This document shows, one piece after another, positions 1 to 11,500 of a DNA stretch of 64,000 nt. The notes beneath the pieces are model-generated. The model had not been told where the DNA came from, did no database searches, and saw only the letters and a program-made list of their open reading frames with translations. Numbering within the stretch: position 1 is the first letter of the stretch; every line of letters starts with the position of its first letter. The translations under genes were made by a program, and so were the position numbers. Origin of the DNA: Thermothelomyces thermophilus ATCC 42464 (lineage: Eukaryota > Ascomycota > Sordariomycetes > Sordariales > Chaetomiaceae); the NCBI RefSeq assembly GCF_000226095.1, contig NC_016475.1, forward strand, positions 2,604,001 to 2,668,000, given 5' to 3'.

Positions 1-650
1 GTTAGGATACCCCATGTTGCGCGGTGGCGTTGTGCTGACAAAATACCTACGGAGTATGTTCTTTGCCATCAGATAGCTCTCACGGGTTTGTCGTGAGCAC
101 CGTGACGCATTCAATGGAATGTAAGTCGTGGTTGGAACGTTGGAAGAATTCTATTCATATACTACCTAGGATCACGGTTAGTATATGTTAGTGCTTGCAT
201 CCCCAGAGCCCAGACCACTGTGCGGCTAAAACAAGGGTCGGAAGACTGAGGGATCCACGCCTATTGCATGCACGGATTAGTTACACTAGGATCTTCCATT
301 TGTTAACAAGCAGTGCCCCACAGCACCTGGTCTCGCAATTGTCTCGCACTGGCCAGAGCCTGCCCTTGGAACAAGATTCCAAACATATTAGGTTCATCGT
401 AAACAAGAAGTTGCAACTCGGCTTGCACTTCTTTTTCCTGGTCGGGCTATTTTCGGGCGACTTGGGCGACTTTGCGACAAAGTTGCCGGACTTTTGATGA
501 CACGTAAGACAAGGGTCAAGTCGCTACAGACTCTGGCGCCCTCAAGACAGGAACGACAGGAACACAATTGGAGCCTCGGGACCGCGTAAGCACACGCAGC
601 CACTCGAGGAGGGGCAACTCGAGAAGGGGCCGCTCAAGAAGGGTTAGGGG
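1..650. other. Intergenic / upstream region
   Basis: No convincing gene is seen. The open frames here have no family resemblance and ordinary non-coding composition. A copy of the TACGGAGTA motif lies at 48-56. The last 150 bases probably hold the 5' untranslated region of the gene starting at 651. Confidence 0.5.
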
Positions 651-1446
651 ATGGGACGAGACCGAGACCCGGATTCCCGGCCGCCTTCTCCGCACAGCGG
701 CAGGAATGAGAGGGATCCAGAGAGGAGCAGCAGCATGAGTGAAGAGGCGAGGAACCGTGACCGTGAACGGGCTGCGAAACGACGGCGGGTCGAACAAGAG
801 AGACAGCGGGAGCACGAGAGGCACGAGAGGCACGAGAGGTCATGCACGCCCAGCGAAGAAGGAGAGAGGGGCAGGTCATCCACGCCTCGCCGTCACCATG
901 ACCATCACCGTCACCATCACCATCGCCACCATTCCCGAGACGGTCATTCACATCGACATCGGCATCGCCATCACTCATCAAGGCGGCACCTGGCAGACCC
1001 TGCCGCCCCTCCCAAGGAGCTGCCTTTTGGCGCTCGCCAACTCTCCCGCGGCGACCTGGCCACCTTCCGACCCCTGTTCGCGTACTACCTTGATTTGCAG
1101 AAGCAGCTAGACATCGACTCGCTCGGCGAGATCGAGCTCCGCGGCCGCTGGAAGAGCTTCATGGGCAAGTGGAACAGAGGAGAGCTCGCGGAAGGGTGGT
1201 ACGATCCCGACATCTTCCAGAAAGCAATCTCGTACTACGCGTACGAGTCTCCGCCCCCTCCGAACTCGCCGCCGTCACGCTCCCGCTCTCCTCCCGATGT
1301 CGCCGCCGAGGACGACGGCCGGAACACACGCCAGGACTCCGCCGACTCGGACGACGAAGATGCCTACGTGCCGCCCCCGCCCCCACCTCCTGGCCAAGAA
1401 CGCTCCTCCTCCTTGTCCCACCACCGACACCGGCCACCGGCATCAT

Positions 1447-1487
<41 letters not shown>

Positions 1488-2000
1488 GCAGCATCAGCAG
1501 CAGCCTCATCCGGGACGAAACCCCCAGGCCCCTCGATCCCAACCCAGACCGACCTCTCCCTCCGCGACGAGGCCATCGCGGCCGAGCGCGAGTCCGCCCT
1601 GGCAGCTCACCGGCTCGCCCGGCGCGCCCAGCGGAAGGAGGAGAAGGCGCTGCTGGACGAGGCGCTCCCGCGCGCGGACGCGGGCACGCGGGAGCGGCGG
1701 CTCGAGAAGAAGAGGGAGCTCAACGAGAAGCTCCGCGGGTTCCGGGACCGGTCGCCGGGCGGCGCGGCCGAGGTCGGCGAGGGCGAGCTGATGGGCGGGG
1801 CCGGGGACGCGGCGGAGGAGTACCGCGCCATGGTCCGGCAGCGGGAGGAGCGCCGGCGGGAGCGCCTCAGCCGGCGGGAGGAGATGGACCGGGCCCGGCG
1901 GGCCGAGAGGGAGGAGCGCCTGCGGGAGTACCGCGAGCGCGAGGAGCGCGTCGTCGCGGGGCTCAGGGAGCTGGCCAGGCAGAGGTTTGGGGTTCCATGA
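651..2000 (+). CDS. Hypothetical charged low-complexity protein with one conserved block
   Basis: Single-exon gene of 449 aa. The first 120 residues are rich in Arg, Glu, His and Ser, including a run of His-Arg repeats. Residues about 124-195 form the only globular-looking block, containing the segment GRWKSFMGKWNRGELAEGWY. I recall this block from uncharacterised proteins of filamentous ascomycetes, sometimes loosely labelled RNA helicase-like; no helicase motif is present. A Pro/Ser-rich linker follows, then Ser and Ala homopolymers encoded by ATC and AGC trinucleotide repeats. The last 100 residues are highly charged and probably helical. The composition resembles splicing-associated proteins, but that is inference. 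The start is the first ATG of the frame. EFM7 follows on the same strand about 480 bp downstream. Confidence 0.7.
1440..1506 (+). repeat. Trinucleotide repeat tract (ATC)n-(AGC)n inside a coding region
   Basis: A run of about eight ATC units passes into a run of AGC units. It encodes consecutive Ser then Ala residues in the hypothetical protein at 651-2000. Indels by whole units would keep the frame, so the length may vary between strains. Confidence 0.85.
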
Positions 2001-2001
2001 T

Positions 2002-2004
<3 letters not shown>

Positions 2005-2041
<37 letters not shown>
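2005..2041 (+). repeat. (GT)n microsatellite
   Basis: About 18 uninterrupted GT units start four bases after the stop codon of the preceding gene, so they lie in its 3' untranslated region. Confidence 0.95.
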
Positions 2042-2044
<3 letters not shown>

Positions 2045-2476
2045 TGGTGTTGTTTTCTTATGATGGGGATGGGGTTTGGAATCATGTGCGAAAAGAGAGA
2101 AGATACTACGGCTGACATTCTGAAGGCAAGAAAAGAGTTGAATACATGCCACAAGTCGTTGGCAAATTTCATGGCACTTCATACCCGTTGTGTTGGGTTA
2201 TTTTTTTTTTTTTTTGGTCCCATGTGAGACCTAATTCAATCAATCAAAGTCAGAAATAGCGGTTACAAACTGATGAAAACTGACGAGATTCCCTTCTCCA
2301 AATTTTCGGTTCCACTTCAGCCCAAGCTCACATCTCCGTTTCAACTCACCCAAACCTTACCCCACAAGGAATTGTTCTTCTCACTTATAGCTCGACACTC
2401 GTTTCAAGCAAGAGAATTTGTGAGAAGTCAGTCAGCAAAAGCAGAAGAGGTCCCACGGATAAACAGATCACCGATA
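2042..2476. other. Short intergenic region with EFM7 upstream sequence
   Basis: This stretch carries the 3' flank of the first gene and the promoter and 5' leader of EFM7. A run of 16 T lies near 2200-2215. The frame open upstream of 2477 does not resemble the EFM7 family, so it is taken as leader. Confidence 0.5.
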
Positions 2477-3586
2477 ATGGCCTCGACCGATGACGACGTC
2501 GACACAATCGATCCCAACCTCTTCCAAGAACCCGACGGTTACTACCCTCCCACTCCGCCGCCAACGACCCAAACATACACCACCGCCAACGGTGATGTTA
2601 TCACACTTCACTTAGTAGGCCGTATGTTGAGCAAGCAAGAGGGAGAAAAAGAGAGATCCCGCTCACCCCCCCTTCTTTTTTCCCCCTCTCTCCCTCCCTC
2701 TCACCCTCTCTCTCTTCTCTCTCACACACATATACATATATATATATATATACATCTGTATATGTACACCGTTTCTTTATTTCCCAATGTATGTACACTG
2801 ACTCATCAACCCATCCACGCGCCTCCAAGCCCGGTAAAAAATAATAATAATAACAATAACAATAACAATAATAACCAAATTGCAGAATCCCCCACGGAGG
2901 CGCACCACCTGTGGAACGGCGCGCGCGTCGTGGCCGCCCACTTCGAGGCCAACCCGTGGCTGGTGCGCGGGCGCACCGTGCTGGAGCTGGGCGCGGGCGC
3001 GGCGCTCCCGAGCCTGGTGGCGGCGGCGCTGGGGGCGCGCCGCGTCGTCGCGACCGACTTCCCCGACCCGGACCTCCTCGAGACCATCTGGCGGAACGTG
3101 CGCGGCTGCGACCTGATCCCCGGCGTCCGCGAGGGGAAGAAGGAGGGGGAGGAGGAGGAGCTGAGCATCGCGGTGGAGGGCCTCGTCTGGGGCGCGGACC
3201 CGACCAAGGTGCTGGCCCACCTGGGCGAGGGCGAGGGCGACGAGGAGCGGGAGCGGGGGTTCGACGTCCTGGTCCTGGCCGACCTGCTGTTCCGGCACTC
3301 GGAGCACGGCAACATGCTGCGCACCGTGAAGCAGACGCTCAAGAAGGCGAGGGAGAGCAGGGCGCTCGTCGTGTTTACGAGCTACCGGCCGTGGCTGCGC
3401 CACAAGGACCTGGCCTTCTTCGATCTCGCCCGGGAGCAGGGCTTCGTGGTGGAGAAGGTGCTGGAGAAGAAGATGGATCGGCCGCTGTTCGAAGAGGATC
3501 CCGGTGATAAAGAGGTGCTCAAGACCGTGACCGGTTGGGAGCTGAGGTGGCCCGAGCATGTTTGCGCGGCGGAGGCCGGCAGATGA
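2477..3586 (+). CDS. EFM7: EFM7-type protein N-terminal/lysine methyltransferase (nicotinamide N-methyltransferase-like)
   Basis: Exons 2477-2621 and 2886-3586 give 281 aa. The 264-bp intron is a multiple of three and stays open, so a naive frame reads through it. Splicing joins LHLVG to QSPTEAHHLWNGARV, which restores the family signature near residues 45-62. The SAM-binding motif I is E82-L-G-A-G86, followed by the acidic loop ATDFPD. The C-terminal segment LVVFTSYRPW is typical of these class I methyltransferases. Yeast Efm7 methylates the N-terminal glycine and adjacent lysine of eEF1A; the same role is inferred here. The start follows the family N-terminus (an acidic stretch, then DPNLFQEPDGYYPP). 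It converges with the minus-strand gene ending at 3742. Confidence 0.87.
   Translation: MASTDDDVDTIDPNLFQEPDGYYPPTPPPTTQTYTTANGDVITLHLVGRMLSKQEGEKERSRSPPLLFSPSLPPSHPLSLLSHTHIHIYIYIHLYMYTVSLFPNVCTLTHQPIHAPPSPVKNNNNNNNNNNNNQIAESPTEAHHLWNGARVVAAHFEANPWLVRGRTVLELGAGAALPSLVAAALGARRVVATDFPDPDLLETIWRNVRGCDLIPGVREGKKEGEEEELSIAVEGLVWGADPTKVLAHLGEGEGDEERERGFDVLVLADLLFRHSEHGNMLRTVKQTLKKARESRALVVFTSYRPWLRHKDLAFFDLAREQGFVVEKVLEKKMDRPLFEEDPGDKEVLKTVTGWELRWPEHVCAAEAGR
2700..2876 (+). repeat. CT, CA/TA and AAT/AAC microsatellites inside the EFM7 intron
   Basis: The intron of EFM7 is filled with simple repeats: CT-rich sequence, a CA/TA run around 2722-2750 and AAT/AAC triplets at about 2836-2876. These explain its unusual length among the 50-120 bp introns nearby. 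Confidence 0.85.
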
Positions 3587-3741
3587 GCAGGAGGATATAT
3601 ATCAAAAAAAGAAAAGGAGATAAGAAAATTACTATTAGCTGCAGCTAGAACGGCTTGGGTATCACAGAGACGCTTCCAAACATATTTCCAAACGGTCGTA
3701 GGCCCTCAAACGATCCCTCCATCCCCGCGGAGACCATCAGC

Positions 3742-4920
3742 TCAGACCGCCGCATTATGCAGACTGGGTGGCCTGCTTGAATACACCGGTGGTTGCTCAG
3801 GGGCACGCCATCCATCCGACACCAGGTACCCGTATCTTTCGATACCGAGAGACGAGGTCGTCTCCATCGACGACCGGCCTCTTGAGCTCTGTGTAGACAC
3901 ACGCACTGCGTACTCTTGGTTATCCGGGGACGTCTCGGTGACAATGGCGGAGTGGTAAGAGGGCGGTGGCGAGAGTTCACGATGGGGGTTGGTGGTTGCT
4001 GGAGGGCTCGGCTCTTCGCGCGAGGGGCGCTGGGTAACCCCCTGTTCGACATCACTGGGGGGCTCAACCTTTGCATGCGCTGCGGGAAGAGACCGCTTTG
4101 CACGCCAGCCGGTGACGATGGCGGTCACGAGATGCGAGACGCTACACGGCATCATGATGAGCCAAGGGGTTCAAGATGAGGGTGCCAAGGGGGAGTTTGA
4201 ACACGCACATGACGAGGCCGCCAAACCCGAAGACCAGATCGAGTGATTTACAGGCAGTCCGGCTGCGTGAGTTGAACACATTCCGCAGGTCAAAGTCTAC
4301 TGGGTACAAACCCCGTATTAGCGGGACGAACTACTTGGTGAACGGAACATTCCGCTGGCGCAACATACCGCCTCCCTGTAGAGGGCCATGACAATATTCC
4401 TCGTGGGTGGAGTCGAGCATGACTAGAGTGTTGAGCAAGGCCATCAGAGCCCACCCGTCGCCGAATACGGTAGCCAGGCTGGTGAAGGGCCGCCTCGTCG
4501 CCCGCAAGAGCCGCAGCAGCCACGGGACGACGAGGGCACCGGCGTGGTACATCAAGGTTACGGACGCCTCGAGTGAGTTAGACATGTGCTGCTTCGTGTC
4601 GCATCATGGTTCCGCCGTACCTGCATCCGAACCCAGCGCATCAGCCGCCAGGAATTTCGCCTTTGGTCCGGCGAACGCTGCCACGGGCTGTCATCCCAGA
4701 AGTAGCTCGACCACTGCAGATGGTGGAGCGAGACATACAAGCCGGCAAAATAAGCGAACTGGAGGAACCTGATGACGGTCAAGAAGACAGCAGACCAGTC
4801 CCGTTGCCGCCGGACGCTATCGGGCTTCTCGCTGGTGGTGTCGCCGTCGCACTCCACCCCGCCGGTGTTGTGCCTCTCGGGGACTGGGTGAAGCCTGTGG
4901 AAGAGGCTACATCTGCGCAT
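3742..4920 (-). CDS. Putative four-helix (MARVEL-like) membrane protein
   Basis: Hand-built model with exons 4920-4621, 4567-4369, 4296-4209 and 4141-3742 on the minus strand, giving 328 aa. The three introns are 53, 72 and 67 bp, all GT-AG, and all junctions keep phase. Four hydrophobic segments appear: one starting AVFLTVIRFLQFAYFAGLYV, one with LMYHAGALVVPWLLRLL, one with GDGWALMALLNTLVMLD, and one starting LDLVFGFGGLV. A Pro/Ser-rich cytoplasmic-type tail with PPPSYHSA follows. The layout fits fungal MARVEL-type proteins, but I cannot assign a specific family. The first acceptor is GAG, the weakest point. The frame stays open upstream to 5184 and includes another hydrophobic run, so the true start could be earlier. 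Confidence 0.55.
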
Positions 4921-6172
4921 TTTCGGCGGAATATGTTGCCCGTAGTTTGCAAATACCAGGCAGTACAAAACCTGGATCAAGATTGGGCAGGCCAAAAAAA
5001 GAAGGGCGGTGCTTAAGACAGCCTGGCACCACCAGCAGTCGAAGTCGGCTTTGTTGAGTCTCAGTGTGAGGGGGAGCAGATAGCCAGTTGAAACTTGAAA
5101 GAGTCGCAGCACGGAGAGCTTCTCAGCCGTTCCTGCCAAATTGTTCACCTTACCACAGGACACTAGCCCTTGGCAAGCGACCAATCACTGGATGGAATGT
5201 CTTTTACGGAGCATAGTAGACTTTTGAATTGGTTGGCAACCCGGAACTTGGACTCATCTCGAGGCAGGAGGACCCAAAGGGGCTGTGCCTCTGGGCCACC
5301 GCCCAATTGCAGAGCAAGGCCTCGCTGGATTGCCCGGCAAGTACCGATGACGCGTCCTTCGTGTCCATTGGCGGCAGGTGGAGCAGGGCTAGCAAGCCAG
5401 TAAAGTGCGGTCTTTCCCTTTCGAGTACGAAGATGGGCCCTGTACGGATTAGCACTCCGGAAATAAGGCGCTGATGGGCGGATTCTGAAACGCGGTTTCC
5501 TTGCCCGTTTCGTTGCCGTGCTTTTCTGTCTTGACAAGGCTCGATTGCGATTACACTACTGGGTAGATACCTAGAGTGCCAAGGAAGTGAAAGTTGCTGG
5601 CGCCTATCCGGATGGCACGGTAGCTGTTGCGCTGCGGCTGCAAGTCTTCGGCGTTCCCCAGGCGCTTCACTACGCGGCGCTCAAGCCCCACTTATCACCG
5701 TGCTCCGGATGGTCCGTTTGGCGGGAAACCGCTCCAAGACCCTCGGGCTAGGCCCGCGCTCCCCGTACCATGTATACAGTACCTAAACCACACACTCCAG
5801 CGCTGGTGTGCAGAGTAAGCGATCGCGCCCGCGCCCCGGGGGGCACAGGGAACACAGCCCCAATCTCCCCTCTCGCGTTCTCTCATTAAGGTATCCTCTC
5901 AGCTGTGCGCAAAAGGGGAAATGCAAGGCTACCCACCCCCCCGAGGTGCTCAGTCCAGCGAATGCTCACTCGGCGACTGTTCCTGGTTCCTCCTCAGGAG
6001 GCAATTTTAATCCGGTGGCCTTCGCCGTTTTGCGCAAAGTTCGTGCATGGTTGATTGAACCGGCGTCAGTCACCCGTCGTCAATAACAGCGGCCATACCT
6101 TTCCTCGCGCCTCCTTCCGAGTGGAAGCGAGCGACAAACGCCGCCAGGCGCAGGCAAAGCCAAAAAAAAAAA
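4921..6172. other. Shared upstream region of two divergent membrane-protein genes
   Basis: No separate gene is supported. The minus-strand frame at 5163-5537 lacks family resemblance. The region should hold both promoters. A poly-A run of 11 lies just before the plus-strand start codon at 6173. Confidence 0.45.
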
Positions 6173-7584
6173 ATGGGGTGGAACCTTGCGGCATGGCTAG
6201 TACTCGGCCGCACCGCGCAGTTGTTGGGCTCGCTGGTCTCGGTCGTTTCACACGGCTACTTTACCGTCCGGCTTAAGGACTCGAGACACGGTCTGTCGAA
6301 AGAGACCACGGTGCTCGAGTTGCTGGTATGCGCTCCCCCCTCCAAAGTTCGAGTTCCTCGACACGCCCCGCGGCCGGGCAATTGACTCGAGTGACATAGG
6401 CCTGTCTCCTCCTGGGCTACTCGATCCTGGCGCTCATAATCCAGCAAGCAAGCCGACGATCCCAGAAGACGCGCTGGTTGAAGGCCTTCGTCGTCTGCGA
6501 CGTCTTGTTGGTCGCCGTGTTGCTCGGCATCATCAATGTTTTGGCCCGCGCCGGGCTGCCCATCCACTGCGCTGGCTTGACGCGGGGACACCGTCAGTAG
6601 ATCCTTCAACCCTCCATGACTCTCTGCTCAAGACAGTCACTTACACACGTTTCCAGTTGACCCGGATGTGGTCCCCTTGCCCGGCTTCACTACTATTGGC
6701 TTCAGCGACGAGGACCCCGGCCAACGAGGCGAGCTCGACAAGTTCTGCGGGTTCGCCCGGCCGTACTACGTGATTGCGAATATCCTCGTGTCCGTTTGCT
6801 CCCTCTTCTCCTTTGGCCAATGCTTCGCTAACCACCCCGTAGCTTCACATACATGTTCACTATCACAGCGACCATGCTTCACGTCCTGCAATCCGAGTAC
6901 ACAAAAAACACAAAGGTTGGCGAGCTGCTCGAGTCCCTCGAGCGGGCCGATGGCGTCCGACTCAAACTCGTGGACTCCTCGTCGCCGCCTGAGGAGTCGC
7001 ATTGCCTAGATCCTCCCCCGCCACCCCCCAGCGAGGGTATCATCACGCGCACCACATCCCTCCGCAGCAACTTCACAACTTCAACAACCTCCGCAACACC
7101 CTCGCACACCGGCGCTTCCGGGGTCCCCCCGATCCCGCGCCGCCCGATCGGCCAACCACCCGCACTGCCTAGGCGGCCTGTCCCATCGACGTCCCTGTTC
7201 TCACCCTCCCGCGCGGCAAACAACCCCGGAGCGGGACTCGCGCCTCCTCCCTTGGGCGATGACGAGAATGCCGAGGCAGCCCTTGTAACAGACGGTATGA
7301 GACATCCACCGCGGGCCCAACATCATCACCAGCGCAGCCTGTCGAGAGATCCCTCCAGCCAACCGGCCGCGTTTCCGCGAATGCCCATGCTCTCGGAAGA
7401 GGACCAGTCTGCGGACGCGGCCCTTGTTTCGGACGGTATGCGGCCCAGCGACCCCGCCCTCCCGCCATATCAGCCGGGCAACAGGCGCATGTCGGGGCAC
7501 AGCGGGGACAATGAGATGCGCTTGAGCGGGTACGTCAAGGGGCAGACGCGGGCGCAGAACATGAAGGATTCGGGAGGGTATTGA
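6173..7584 (+). CDS. Four-helix membrane protein with long Pro/Ser-rich tail (MARVEL-like)
   Basis: Exons 6173-6325, 6400-6592, 6657-6789 and 6843-7584 give 406 aa; introns are 74, 64 and 53 bp and phases agree. Transmembrane candidates: around LGRTAQLLGSLVSVV, LLACLLLGYSILALII, KAFVVCDVLLVAVLLGIINV, and YYVIANILVFTYMFTITATM. The second and third helices are separated by a basic loop (QASRRSQKTRW). The region between helices three and four contains PGFTTIGFSDED and a Cys, features I recall from uncharacterised proteins of filamentous fungi. The 220-residue tail is Pro, Ser and Arg-rich, suggesting cytoplasmic binding sites, and repeats the motif AALV[TS]DGMR at residues 305-313 and 352-360. 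Function unknown. Donors GTCAGT and GTCCGT of introns 2 and 3 are weak. Confidence 0.65.
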
Positions 7585-8585
7585 TTGCCGCTCGATAATT
7601 GATGGTCACCTGAAAGAACAGGGGCCAGGGCCCGGTCTTATTGGTGTTGGGTCAGTCGTGGGGGTGGCGTCATGATACCAAATGAATTGTTTCACTGCAT
7701 GCATCATCCGGAGTTTGGGGGGTCATTCTGGGGCTTTAGGAGGTATGGGCGGATCAGGCTTCAATGGACTCGGGACATTTTTTGGCGGTTCAACGGCGTA
7801 CAAACGGTCCAACGGTGTATAAAAGTTCCCACGGGCAGGCACGGCGAAGCAGCAGCTTCTCGAGAATTGAGTATATCTCTTGGTCACTGCTGATGGCATG
7901 CTGAGCGGCATTTGAATCGTGTCCCGCTCGCTCACTCGCTCCCGGGTAACCGCTGGACCAGCCATCTCTCTCGGTCATAAGCAGAAGAAGGTCGACATCC
8001 GTCAGCGTAAGCGAGTATGCGAGTCGGTGTTTTTCGGTCCATCCAGGCACAGTACGGATCCGTACAGAGAAGGTAATGTAACGCTCACTCCCATTCCCCC
8101 CCCCCCCCCCCCCCCCTTTTCCTTTGCTTTTCTGTGCTTCAGCTCCCGAGACAAAGTCCCCGAAGCTCGAAAACGGAATAGGCCCAGCCGAATACACTCG
8201 CCTGGACAGCACTGACAGCACATGCAGGAATCAAGACGGTGATAAGTCAAGCAAGCCCACACAACGTTTGTTGTTGCCGCAGCGAGTTATAGACGTGATT
8301 CAAAAAAAAAAAAAAAAATCTGGCTGCACCACCCCAGATTCAAACATAACGAACGCAGCCATGAACCGAACAATGAGAAACCCGTATCCCATCCCATCCG
8401 AGCATTCCATCCGGTTGACCCAATAAAACCAATAAAGTATGTACTGTACAACCCAGAACATGCCCACCTAGCCCTTCCCGGCAGCCCTCTAATCGATCCG
8501 TAGACTTTGGGGTTCCATGTCCACGTGTGCCCATACATATGTAAATTCATCCTCTGTATCTCACACCAACGGGCTTGCCCCAACC
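7585..8585. other. Convergent intergenic region with homopolymers
   Basis: This lies between two converging genes and should hold both 3' untranslated regions. It contains a run of 21 C at 8096-8116 and 17 A at 8302-8318. No coding potential is evident. Confidence 0.55.
8096..8116 (+). repeat. Poly-C tract (21 C)
   Basis: An uninterrupted run of C on the plus strand, flanked by T-rich sequence. It is the longest of three long C runs in the window; the others are at 28255-28269 and 53053-53069. Confidence 0.95.
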
Positions 8586-11500
8586 TTACCACCTCCGCCC
8601 ATAGATCTCATGTTCCTTCCTCTTTTTCGGACCCTTGCGACCCCGCCTAATCATGTGCGCGATGTCTTCCACCACAGCCCTGCTATTTGAAAACCTGTAG
8701 TCGTCATCCCCGGTTCCGAGCGAGGTCCTCGGGTCGTGCTTGAAGAGCTCCAGGATCTCCTGCAGGCCCAGCTTGAGCTGGCTCTTGCCCTTGGCGCCCG
8801 CGCCGCCCTCGATGGTCGCCTCCGCCAGCCGCCGCTTCTTCTCCTGCAGCTCCAGGATGCGCTCCTCCACCGTGTCCGCCACGGTGAGCTTGTAGACGAC
8901 CACGTCGACCGTCTGCGTCAGCCGGTGCACCCGGTCGATGGCCTGCTCCTCCACGAACGGGTTCCAGAACGGCTCGACGATGACGACGCGGGTGGCCGCC
9001 GTCAGGTTGAGGCCCAGCGAGCCGCACTTGAGCGAGCACAGGAGGATGCGGGTGTGCGGGTCGGTCCGCAGGGCGCGGAGCGCCGCCTCGCGAGCGTCGT
9101 TGGCCATCTTTCCGTCGTAGCGCACCGCCTTGAGGCCTGGCTGGGCGCGGAGGAAGGGCTCAATCAGGTCTAGCATGGAGGTGAATTGCGAAAAGACGAT
9201 GAACTTGTGTTCGGGGCTTTCTTTGCGCAGGATGGAGAGGAGCTCGCGAATCTTGGCTGAAGCCATGATGTTGTTGCCGCTGGGGGCCCCCGTGCTGATC
9301 CTCTTAGGTTTGGTGCCGTTGCGGTGCTGGCCGTTGCCGTGCCGTCTAATCGGGAGGTCGTCATCGTCATCGTCCGAGCCGGAGTCTGATCCAGAGAGGA
9401 GCTCGGATTCGGATATGCCTGAATCTTCCGACGAGTCGGCCCCGCTGTCGGATGGCGACGGCGAACGCTGGGAAACCACTTGTGAGCGTAGCTTAGACAC
9501 TGACACAAATGTCTCGTCGTCCGAGTCCGAGCCCGAGTCGACATCTGAGGCCTGGTCGTCACCTTCCGGCACGTCTTCGTCGTTGACAATGAAACTGTCG
9601 AGTTGGCTCTCGTCATCCTCCTCATCCTCCTCCGACGGGTGCTCTGAGTCTTCAGAACCGATATCTTCGCCCCCGCCCTCTGCGTTCTCATCTTCTTCAC
9701 CGCCCACCTTTCCAAGATGCAGGGATCCGCGCTCGTCTTCCGGCACCAGCCAGCTGCCCTCCTCCTCCTCGTCATCGCTGTCGGTGATGATCTTACGACC
9801 CCTGGGTTTTCGCTTGGCCATTTTTTCAATCTTGATTTCCTCCTCCACAACACTGACCCTCCTGCCATCCTTCTTCGGCTTCTTCCGGCTGGGACTCTCC
9901 TGATTGACCTTCTGCAAGCTCTGTACGCACTCGGTGCACCGCACCGCACCGGCCGCCACCTCGTCCCTGCTCAGGTCGTTCAGACACATATCACATTGCT
10001 TCGTCTGGATACCCATCCCACCGAAGGCGTCAGCAAGGGCGTCCAGATCGTCTGCGGCGCTAGCCTTCGACGGCCGCGCGGTATCAGCAGCCAGCGCCTC
10101 GCGGTCCTTCTCGAGTTTCGTCTGAGACAGTCGGGGGTGGTTGCATGCCTGGCGCAGGCGCAGCAGCAACACGAGGGCGTTGGCGTAGTTGACTCCCTTG
10201 CCCTTCATCATCTTCTCGAGGCTCCGGTCGGCACGCGCCTCCAGCTCATCATAGAATTCGCGCTCGGCTTCCGAGAACTGCGTCTCGACCGTGACGACCT
10301 TGCGCTGGGTCACTTTGAAGGCAGGCTTTTGAACATCCGCCTCGTCCCGGCCTTCCTCCTTTGCCTTGGCCGCGGCCGCTTCAAGGGCCTTCTTGCCCCC
10401 TGCCACAAGGGCGCCCTCTTCCTTGAGGATGTCCTTGGTCCGCCGCTTCATGAAGCAGCGAAGAAGCGAGTGCAGCCGCTGGATGGTAATATGGCCCCTG
10501 CCCTTCTTCATGGGACCGTCAATTTTCTCTCTCCACACGGCCAGGTCGTCGTAGGGGGGGATGCGCAGGAAGTTGACCAGCGACTGGAGCTCATCGAGGT
10601 TGTTCTGCATCGGCGTGCCGGTAAGGCACCAGCGGTACTCGGCGCGGAGAGCGCAGCAAGCCTTTGTGGCTTTGGCGTTGCGGTTCTTGATGCTGTGCGC
10701 CTCGTCCAGGATGACCCGAAACCAGTGGATGCCAAAGCAGCCTACCTGAGGTGCTCTTGACGGGTCAGAGTGGCTGTTCCCATGCTCAGACACCAGGATC
10801 TGATATGTAGTAATGACCACATCGTACTTTGCCAGGTCTTTTGGATCTTTGGTCCGCTGGGGCCCGTGGTGGACGCAGACCTTGAGCTCGCGATCCTTAG
10901 TCACCTTGTCCTTGATCTCCGCTTCCCACTGCCGGATGAGCGCAAGCGGCGCAACGACAAGTGTCCCCTTCTTGACCTGGTCGAAATGCTTCTGCCACCC
11001 GTCGTCATTCGGTCCAGGCATCGGGTTGCTGACGATCAGAGATATGCTCTGCAGCGTCTTTCCGAGACCCATGTCGTCGGCTAAGATGCCGCCCTTGGTC
11101 GCCTTCCCCTTCTTATGTGTCCCGACCTCTCTCCCGCGCATCCACTTGACCCCCTCAACTTGGTGTGGAAGGAGCTTGACTTTAATGCCTTCTATTGTGC
11201 CATCCTCGATCGTCTCCGCCTTTGGCTTGTCGTTCTCCGGTTTAGACTCCTGACCGTCCTCCTCTTCTTCATCTTCTATGCTCCCTTCGAGCAGGGCTTT
11301 CAAGTCTGCAGAGGCCTTGGCGGGGTCTGTGTAGAACACCTTATCCCCGTAGGAACCCGACGGTTGGGTGTACTGGTATCCTGGCTGGGCGTCCTCGCTC
11401 AGGGAGCTAAACATCTGCAGTTGTGGCCCTCTTCTCGGCTCGCTCTTGGGCTTCAGAGGACCTGAACTCCTATACAAGTCGCTGTGAAACTCCGGCCGTG

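Noticed and set aside
195-497. Open frame of 100 codons upstream of the first gene
   Set aside because: No family resemblance, no splice context and a composition like random DNA; treated as chance.
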